Source of the DNA: Bacteroidia bacterium
GTDB lineage: Bacteria; Bacteroidota; Bacteroidia; B-17B0; Aurantibacillaceae
Length of the DNA stretch: 64,000 nt
Direction: 5' to 3'
Assembly: GCA_014378485.1 (NCBI GenBank)
Contig: JACMNO010000082.1
Span: 23,549-87,548, forward strand
How positions within the stretch are numbered: position 1 is the stretch's first letter; each line of letters begins with the position of its first letter. Below are positions 58,495 through 64,000 of the stretch, piece by piece. The notes beneath the pieces were generated by a model. The model searched no databases. It was not told where the DNA came from and saw only the letters and a list, made by a program, of their open reading frames with translations. The position numbers were made by a program, and so were the translations under genes.

Positions 58495-61400
58495 ATGAAA
58501 AACTTTACTAAACTATTGCTTGTTATTGTTTCTCTAATTACGCCATTTATTGGTTTTTCACAAATTGATCACACTGATCATCACCATGAGCACAAAGGCG
58601 CTCAAGGTCAATCAATCGATAAGTTTTATCTTCCGCTTGATTTCGATAAAGATTCATTGGTGGGTTTTGACGAATCAGCAGCATGGGAAGCTGCGCGCAG
58701 GGATTTCGCGGAAGCATGGGAGCAAGAGCGAATGGTAGCTGTTTTAAAACGTAATTTTATAGATTTTCACTATGGGTTTAAAGTGAATGCGCCACTTCCG
58801 AGTGTACAAGCTCCTTGTACTAATCCTGATTTTGAAACAGGAACTCTTGCGGGTTGGACGGCTTTAGAAGGTCCAAATAATAATTCTCAAACAATGGCGG
58901 GATGTTGTCCTAACCCTACAGGGCAGGCGGTTATTGTTGGTCCCGGTGCCGATCCAAATGTGCCGGCAGTTTCAATGGTTCCTGTTGGTGGCGGAAATTT
59001 TGCAGTGAGATTAGGCCAAACGGGAACGGGAGGAAAATCCTATCGACTAAACCAAACGTTTACCGTTACCGCAGCTAATTCAGTATTCGTTTATAAATAT
59101 GCTATTATTTTACAAGACGGTACTCATTCCTGCTCGGAACAACCATTTTTTAATATAAAATTTGAGACATGTAATAATGTGGTCATTCCTTGCGCACAGT
59201 ATCAAGCTTCTGCTGCTGGTTCTGGTTGTTCTGCTACTAGTGGTGCTGATCCTAGCTTTCTTACAAGCGGAGGTTGGTTATATAAAGATTGGCAAACACG
59301 CTCGTTTGATTTATCCCCATATATAGGTCAATGTGTAAACATCGAATTTACTGTTGGAGGTTGTGTTGCCTCGCAGGGAGCTCATCCCGGATACTGTTAT
59401 ATTGATGCTTCTTGTCAGCCTATGACATTAAATTTGAATGGAACGGATATTCCTGTTGGGCAGACAACAACCAATATGTGTACTATAGGATCAAACACAT
59501 TATGCGCCCCTCCGGGGTTTACTTCCTATACATGGAATGGGCCGGGAGGTGCCAACAGCCAAACCTCGCAATGTATTTCCACTTCAGTAGCGGGCACTTA
59601 TTCAGTGACACTTGGAATGCAGGGAACCAGTTGTCAAAGTCCTGTTTTATATTCAACATTTAATTTGGTGCCAAAACCTATAGCGAATTTTACATTTACA
59701 ACTACACCTTGCCAGAATACCTTTACGGTTCCTTTTTCAAATACCTCGAGTCTGAATGGTGGACCGGCGATCTCTAATTACTATTGGGATTTTGACGGAA
59801 ATGGTGTCGTCGATAATTCAACAGCAAACCCAACAAACACTTTCCCTGCCCCGGGAACTTACACTACTGAATTGAAAGTGTCCAACGGTGGATGTACAGA
59901 TAGTATAACAAAGGTCATTACTGTTACTCCGGCACCAACAGCAAATTTCAATGTATCCAGCGCCTGTCTAAATACAGTTACTAATTTCACCAGTACTGCA
60001 ACACCAACAGTTGGCCTGGCTTCTCATGTCTGGGATTTTGGCGATGGTACGGCAAATGGCAGTGGACCTAATCCAACACACACTTACACTTCTCCTGGAA
60101 CAAAAAATGTTACTTATACGGTCACCAATACAGATGGATGTTCCAGTGTTTTCACTAAAACTCTGGGCATATCCCCAAATCCTGTTGTGGCAATTTCAAG
60201 TAATACGGTGTGTTTAAATTTAACAACAGCTTTTACAAACTCATCTTCTGTATCGGCTCCGGATAATATTACAACCTGGGCCTGGGATTTTGATAATAAC
60301 GGAACTATTGATAATACTTCTCAATTCCCAACCAATACATATACAAGTGTTGGAACTCACACTGCTGAATTAACGGTGACCACAAATAATGGTTGTAAGG
60401 ATAGTTTGACTATTCCTGTAGTTGTGAACGATATCCAAACAGGATCGTTTGCAGCAGGTAATGCCTGTTTAAATTCAGTAATTACCTTAACCAATAATAC
60501 AACTGTGGTCGCTCCAAATTCAATTTCATTATATTCATGGAATTTTGGTGTGGATGCTATACCGGCAACCGCAACAGGATTTAACCCAACTTTACCAGCT
60601 TATTCTACAAGTGGGACAAAAATCATTACACTTAATTTAACTGCTAATACAAGCTGTACAGCTTCCGTAACTCAAACTATCCAAATTTATGCACAGCCGG
60701 TAGCCAACTTTAGTGCCACCTCAGTCTGTCAATCCACTGCAACTGCCTTTACTGATCTATCAGCGCCAACAGGCTCTATCGTTGCTTGGGCCTGGGATTT
60801 TACAAATAACGGATCTATAGATAACACCACTAGCGCTCCAACAAATGTGTATCCGGCATCAGGAACTTTCTCAGCTTCTTTAATAGTTACGGATAGCCGT
60901 ACCTGCAAAGATACTGTGGTATTACCACTGAATGTTTGGGGACATTCTATTCCAAATTTTACCTCTACTACTGTTTGTTTTGGTTCGGTTAGTACCTTTA
61001 GTAATCTAACAAACACTACAACTAACACCAATGTAGGAGGAGCACCAACCTGGATTTGGAATTTTGGCGATGGCTTAGGCGCATCAACCGTTCAGAACCC
61101 TACATATCTTTATACAACAGGTGCCGGTTCGGTATTTAATGTGACATTAACAGCCACAACAACTAATGGTTGTGTAGATAATGTTGTAAAGACTGTAACG
61201 GTTAACGCTTTACCTACGGCAACCTTCACACCGATTAATGCTTGTATGAATTCAAATGTGCTGTTGAATAATACTTCCAACATTACGTTGCCGGATAATA
61301 TTACAAATTATGCCTGGAGTTTCGGTGCAGGATCTGCTCCAACATCAACAAGTAATATTCAAAATCCTCCTATTTTATCATATAACAGTAGTGGAGTAAA

Positions 61401-63621
61401 AGCAATTACTCTGATTGTAACCTCTAATACAACTTGTACTGCCACCATTACACAAACAGTTACAATTTATGCCCAGCCTATTGCCAATTTCAGTGCAACC
61501 TCAGTATGTCAATCAACTGCCACTGTATACACGGATTTATCAACTACGCCTGTTGGTGCAATCACTGGATGGCAATGGGATTTTACAAGCAATAGTTCTA
61601 TTGATAATACGACTAATGCACCCACCAATGTATTTGTAACTTCAGGAACCTTTACAACATCTTTAATTGTTACCTCAACAAATGGCTGTAAAGATACTGC
61701 TTCATTACCTGTTAATGTATGGGGACATACCATTCCAAATTTCACACCTGATAAGGTTTGTTTTGGAACATCCAGTTTATTTATTAATCTGACGGATGAA
61801 ACAACAAATCCGAACGTTGGTGCAGGAACAACTTATTTCTGGGATTTTAATGATGGAAATACTTCCGGACTAATTGGTCCTTCTCATACTTATACTCAGG
61901 GAGGAAATGTAAATGCTAGTTATAATGTTACCTTAACTGCTACTTCTATGCATAACTGTATTGATAACATCATCAAAGTAGTAAATGTATACGCGGTGCC
62001 AACTGCCTCTTTTACTTCCGATTCTGTTTGTTTGGGTTCTCCTTCTACCATGACGGATGCGAGTGCCGGTAACGGTAATGCGGTTAATAACTATGTGTGG
62101 GATTTTTTAAATGATGCCACCGTGGATGTTACCGGTGTTGCCAATCCTAATTTCATTTTCCCTAATTTTGGCAATAATGCCGTAAGCTATACGGTTTCAA
62201 CTTCGCCGGTAGCTGGTTTGGTTTGCGCTAACACTACCAATACCATTATGGTATGGGTAAATCCAAACCCGGTTCCCGATTTCACCTTCGTTAATAAATG
62301 TATCAACGCACAACCAAATATCTTTAACGGATCGCCAAGTACGATCGCCATTGGTACAAATATGTCTTATGGATGGGATTATGGAGACGGTACATTTTCC
62401 TCGCCTGTTGCAGCCTCTGCATCATCGCATGTTTATTCAACGGCGGGAGTTTATTCTGCCACATTAACGGTAACCTCAAATAAGGGTTGTAAGGCTGCCA
62501 TTACCAAACAAGTTGCAGTATATGAAAAGCCTTATATGAAAATTGCTAATTCATCGGCTTGTGATCAGTCGGCAATGACTTTTACAGCAGTTACATTACC
62601 AAACAGTGGCACAATTGTTAACTGGTTCTGGGATTTTAATAACTCGATTTCCACCTTTGAAGGAGCGGGACAAACTACTAATTTCATCTTTGCTGCACCT
62701 GGTGCACAATCCGTTGCTTTAATTGGAGAAACGAACAATGGTTGTAAAGACACCATTAAAAAACCAATTTATGTAAATTATAATCCGGTTGCTATTTTCA
62801 GCGGTGATAAATTAAGTGGTTGTCCAATACCTAAACATTGCGTTAATTTTACCGATGCCTCACCTTCAATTACCGGACCTGCTCAAATCTCGCAATGGCA
62901 ATGGAGTTTAGGAGATGGTACCACCTTAACTAATCCAACAAGTGCTTCTGTTAACCATTGTTACGGAAATAGCAGTAGTAATCAACTGGCTTTATTCAGT
63001 GTTTCTTTAGTAGTAAGAACAGACAGCGGATGTGTAAGTCCGGTTAATAATAAAGTCAATTACATTACGGTTTATCCCACACCAATTGCTGCTTATACAG
63101 TGAACCCAAACCCGGGTAATGTTTTAACGCCTTTGGAATATTTTACCAATCAATCTATTGATTACACTAAATGGTGGTGGAGTTTTGGAGATGGTCCGTT
63201 TAAAACAGACTCGGTTAATATTGACCCAACACATTTCTATAGCGATGTATCTGCAGGAACTTATTATTCAAACTTGATCGTCATGAACCAATACGGCTGT
63301 TCTGACACAGCCTATGTGCCTGTGGAAATAGGGCCTGAGTTTACGTTCTATATTCCTAATGCTTTTTCACCAGCCAATGATGACAATATAAATGATTATT
63401 TTACAGGGAAAGGAATTGGTATAGCTCATTTTGAAATGTGGATCTTCGATCGCTGGGGAGAAAAAATCTTTTACACCGATGATATAAACAAAGGATGGGA
63501 TGGTAGAGTACAAGGAAAATCTGGTGAAGGCAAACAAGATGTTTACATCTGGAAAGTTAAACTTAAAGATGTTTTGGACAAAAAACATGAGTACATAGGG
63601 CACGTAACCCTTTTAAGATAA
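58495..63621 (+). CDS. Giant PKD-repeat protein with T9SS type B sorting domain
   Basis: A 1708-residue secreted protein. Residues 1-22 are a signal peptide and 25-35 a His-rich segment (DHTDHHHEHKG). Residues about 103-310 form an N-terminal beta-rich domain (CTNPDFETGTLAGW), possibly carbohydrate binding. About 14 PKD-like domains follow (residues 395-1610), each with a WDF/WSFGDG-type core. Three of them (about 260 residues) are duplicated in tandem. The last 95 residues (IPNAFSPANDD, FDRWGEKIF, KGWDGRVQG, GHVTLLR) are the T9SS type B sorting domain. It is probably a surface or secreted adhesin, related in layout to gliding-motility adhesins. Confidence 0.93.
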   Translation: MKNFTKLLLVIVSLITPFIGFSQIDHTDHHHEHKGAQGQSIDKFYLPLDFDKDSLVGFDESAAWEAARRDFAEAWEQERMVAVLKRNFIDFHYGFKVNAPLPSVQAPCTNPDFETGTLAGWTALEGPNNNSQTMAGCCPNPTGQAVIVGPGADPNVPAVSMVPVGGGNFAVRLGQTGTGGKSYRLNQTFTVTAANSVFVYKYAIILQDGTHSCSEQPFFNIKFETCNNVVIPCAQYQASAAGSGCSATSGADPSFLTSGGWLYKDWQTRSFDLSPYIGQCVNIEFTVGGCVASQGAHPGYCYIDASCQPMTLNLNGTDIPVGQTTTNMCTIGSNTLCAPPGFTSYTWNGPGGANSQTSQCISTSVAGTYSVTLGMQGTSCQSPVLYSTFNLVPKPIANFTFTTTPCQNTFTVPFSNTSSLNGGPAISNYYWDFDGNGVVDNSTANPTNTFPAPGTYTTELKVSNGGCTDSITKVITVTPAPTANFNVSSACLNTVTNFTSTATPTVGLASHVWDFGDGTANGSGPNPTHTYTSPGTKNVTYTVTNTDGCSSVFTKTLGISPNPVVAISSNTVCLNLTTAFTNSSSVSAPDNITTWAWDFDNNGTIDNTSQFPTNTYTSVGTHTAELTVTTNNGCKDSLTIPVVVNDIQTGSFAAGNACLNSVITLTNNTTVVAPNSISLYSWNFGVDAIPATATGFNPTLPAYSTSGTKIITLNLTANTSCTASVTQTIQIYAQPVANFSATSVCQSTATAFTDLSAPTGSIVAWAWDFTNNGSIDNTTSAPTNVYPASGTFSASLIVTDSRTCKDTVVLPLNVWGHSIPNFTSTTVCFGSVSTFSNLTNTTTNTNVGGAPTWIWNFGDGLGASTVQNPTYLYTTGAGSVFNVTLTATTTNGCVDNVVKTVTVNALPTATFTPINACMNSNVLLNNTSNITLPDNITNYAWSFGAGSAPTSTSNIQNPPILSYNSSGVKAITLIVTSNTTCTATITQTVTIYAQPIANFSATSVCQSTATVYTDLSTTPVGAITGWQWDFTSNSSIDNTTNAPTNVFVTSGTFTTSLIVTSTNGCKDTASLPVNVWGHTIPNFTPDKVCFGTSSLFINLTDETTNPNVGAGTTYFWDFNDGNTSGLIGPSHTYTQGGNVNASYNVTLTATSMHNCIDNIIKVVNVYAVPTASFTSDSVCLGSPSTMTDASAGNGNAVNNYVWDFLNDATVDVTGVANPNFIFPNFGNNAVSYTVSTSPVAGLVCANTTNTIMVWVNPNPVPDFTFVNKCINAQPNIFNGSPSTIAIGTNMSYGWDYGDGTFSSPVAASASSHVYSTAGVYSATLTVTSNKGCKAAITKQVAVYEKPYMKIANSSACDQSAMTFTAVTLPNSGTIVNWFWDFNNSISTFEGAGQTTNFIFAAPGAQSVALIGETNNGCKDTIKKPIYVNYNPVAIFSGDKLSGCPIPKHCVNFTDASPSITGPAQISQWQWSLGDGTTLTNPTSASVNHCYGNSSSNQLALFSVSLVVRTDSGCVSPVNNKVNYITVYPTPIAAYTVNPNPGNVLTPLEYFTNQSIDYTKWWWSFGDGPFKTDSVNIDPTHFYSDVSAGTYYSNLIVMNQYGCSDTAYVPVEIGPEFTFYIPNAFSPANDDNINDYFTGKGIGIAHFEMWIFDRWGEKIFYTDDINKGWDGRVQGKSGEGKQDVYIWKVKLKDVLDKKHEYIGHVTLLR
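60460..62019 (+). repeat. Tandem duplication of a three-PKD module (about 780 bp)
   Basis: The block encoding VANFSATSVCQSTATAFTDLS at 60706 recurs as IANFSATSVCQSTATVYTDLS exactly 780 bases later at 61486. The flanking domains match in order, including the NVWGH-IPNF linker. Two copies lie back to back, at about 60460-61239 and 61240-62019, with small in-frame indels. Confidence 0.8.
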
Positions 63622-63626
63622 ACATA

Positions 63627-63657
63627 AAAAAACCTCTTTGCATCAAAGAGGTTTTTT
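63627..63657 (+). terminator. Terminator after the PKD giant
   Basis: AAAAAACCTCTTT pairs with AAAGAGGTTTTTT (63627-63639 with 63645-63657) across a 5-base loop, 5 bases after the stop codon. The T-run completes a classic rho-independent terminator, and the A-run makes it symmetrical. Confidence 0.9.
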
Positions 63658-64000
63658 TATTGTTAGTACGATCAGCTCCTTTTCTCCGTGTCTGTGTGGT
63701 GAAGCAATAAGCCGGATCTTTTTTAATTAGGGTTCACTCAAAACACTGAAATAGTAATAGATTCAACTATTTTAAAGAGTTTACTTTCTTTTTTATGCAA
63801 GGCATTTGCAGAAAATATTTGAAAAGGTTTGCATCATTTAGCAGCACATTTATCATACGTTAGTAATTGTGCGGCTGTTTTTGGCGAAAGAGAGCGAACT
63901 ACGATTTTTTAGGCGGCACTGCGGAGACATTTTGTGCGATAAAAAATGGGAGTTGGTCTTTCGCCTTGGGTTTTTGTTTCTTTTTTGCCAAGCAAAAAGA
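63658..64000. other. Non-coding end of window with repeat remnants
   Basis: No credible gene is seen in these 343 bases. TCTCCGTGTCTGTGTGGTGAA (63684-63704) is one arm of the dispersed ACACAGAG-type intergenic repeats. A nested hairpin lies at 63883-63965, and a small TTTTTGC/GCAAAAA hairpin (63982-63998) lies at the very end. The sequence between 63705 and 63880 is AT-rich and shows nothing I can name. Confidence 0.6.
63883..63965. repeat. Nested three-stem hairpin element
   Basis: Three stems fit inside one another: GGCGAAAGA/TCTTTCGCC (63883-63891 with 63957-63965), ATTTTTTA/TAAAAAAT (63904-63911 with 63940-63947) and GCAC/GTGC (63916-63919 with 63934-63937). This is either a structured RNA or a mobile-element-like palindromic repeat unit. 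It has no coding potential. Confidence 0.55.

Overview
The window looks like a chromosomal segment of a member of the Bacteroidota. It is AT-rich. Three features point there most clearly: two giant secreted proteins ending in the type IX secretion (T9SS) type B sorting domain, purH directly upstream of the mreBCD-mrdA-rodA cluster, and a GWxTD-domain lipoprotein. The archaeal-type prolyl-tRNA synthetase, the FTCD formiminotransferase/cyclodeaminase fusion, TAnnTTTG-type -7 boxes and starts with little Shine-Dalgarno signal are also compatible. A placement near Flavobacteriia/Sphingobacteriia is possible, but I cannot fix family or genus. No tRNA, rRNA, IS element, prophage or CRISPR array was seen; most of the window is housekeeping DNA.

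Layout. 1-1.1 kb: the 3' end of a SixA-like phosphatase and a small-ORF/nucleotidyltransferase pair. 1.1-6.2 kb (minus): a compact run of PAP2 phosphatase, secreted propeller protein, GNAT, polytopic membrane protein and APC permease. 6.3-14.3 kb (plus): purH, then the rod-shape cluster mreB, an outer-membrane barrel, mreC, mreD, mrdA (PBP2) and rodA, followed by an HTH protein and a CNNM/CorC transporter. 16.2-18.5 kb (minus): GWxTD lipoprotein, HMA-domain lipoprotein and NodB deacetylase. 18.8-25.7 kb: a 2325-residue T9SS-exported adhesin with a C-type lectin domain and many Ig-like repeats. 25.9-33.8 kb: PAS histidine kinase, dnaK, a lipoprotein, panB, a desaturase and murI. 33.8-40.9 kb (minus): a complete thiamin operon behind a TPP riboswitch (thiS-thiC-tenI-like-thiD-thiE-thiG-thiH-thiF). 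41-46.5 kb (minus): secreted proteins, map, a HAD hydrolase, gpmA and proS. 46.7-49.4 kb (plus): a Tyr/Gly/Asn-rich lipoprotein and an OmpP1/FadL porin. 49.5-53.5 kb (minus): folD, ffh and ftcD. 53.7-58.2 kb (plus): two tandem non-canonical polysaccharide-deacetylase-like proteins and an asparagine-synthetase-type amidotransferase. 58.5-63.6 kb: a 1708-residue PKD-repeat T9SS protein. 63.6-64 kb: non-coding DNA holding a nested hairpin.

Functionally, the rod complex (MreBCD, PBP2, RodA) and MurI serve the cell wall. The thi operon makes the thiazole and pyrimidine moieties of thiamin and joins them under TPP control. FolD and FTCD share one-carbon folate chemistry. The two giant proteins, the OmpP1 porin, the barrel and the lipoproteins belong to the envelope. 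The least ordinary regions are the tandem deacetylase-like/AsnB operon next to the PKD giant, the lectin-bearing adhesin, and short dispersed palindromic repeats that have invaded the thi operon and even coding sequence. I do not see a clear-cut undescribed defence or mobile system. The deacetylase/AsnB operon is the best candidate for an uncharacterised surface-glycan modification function.
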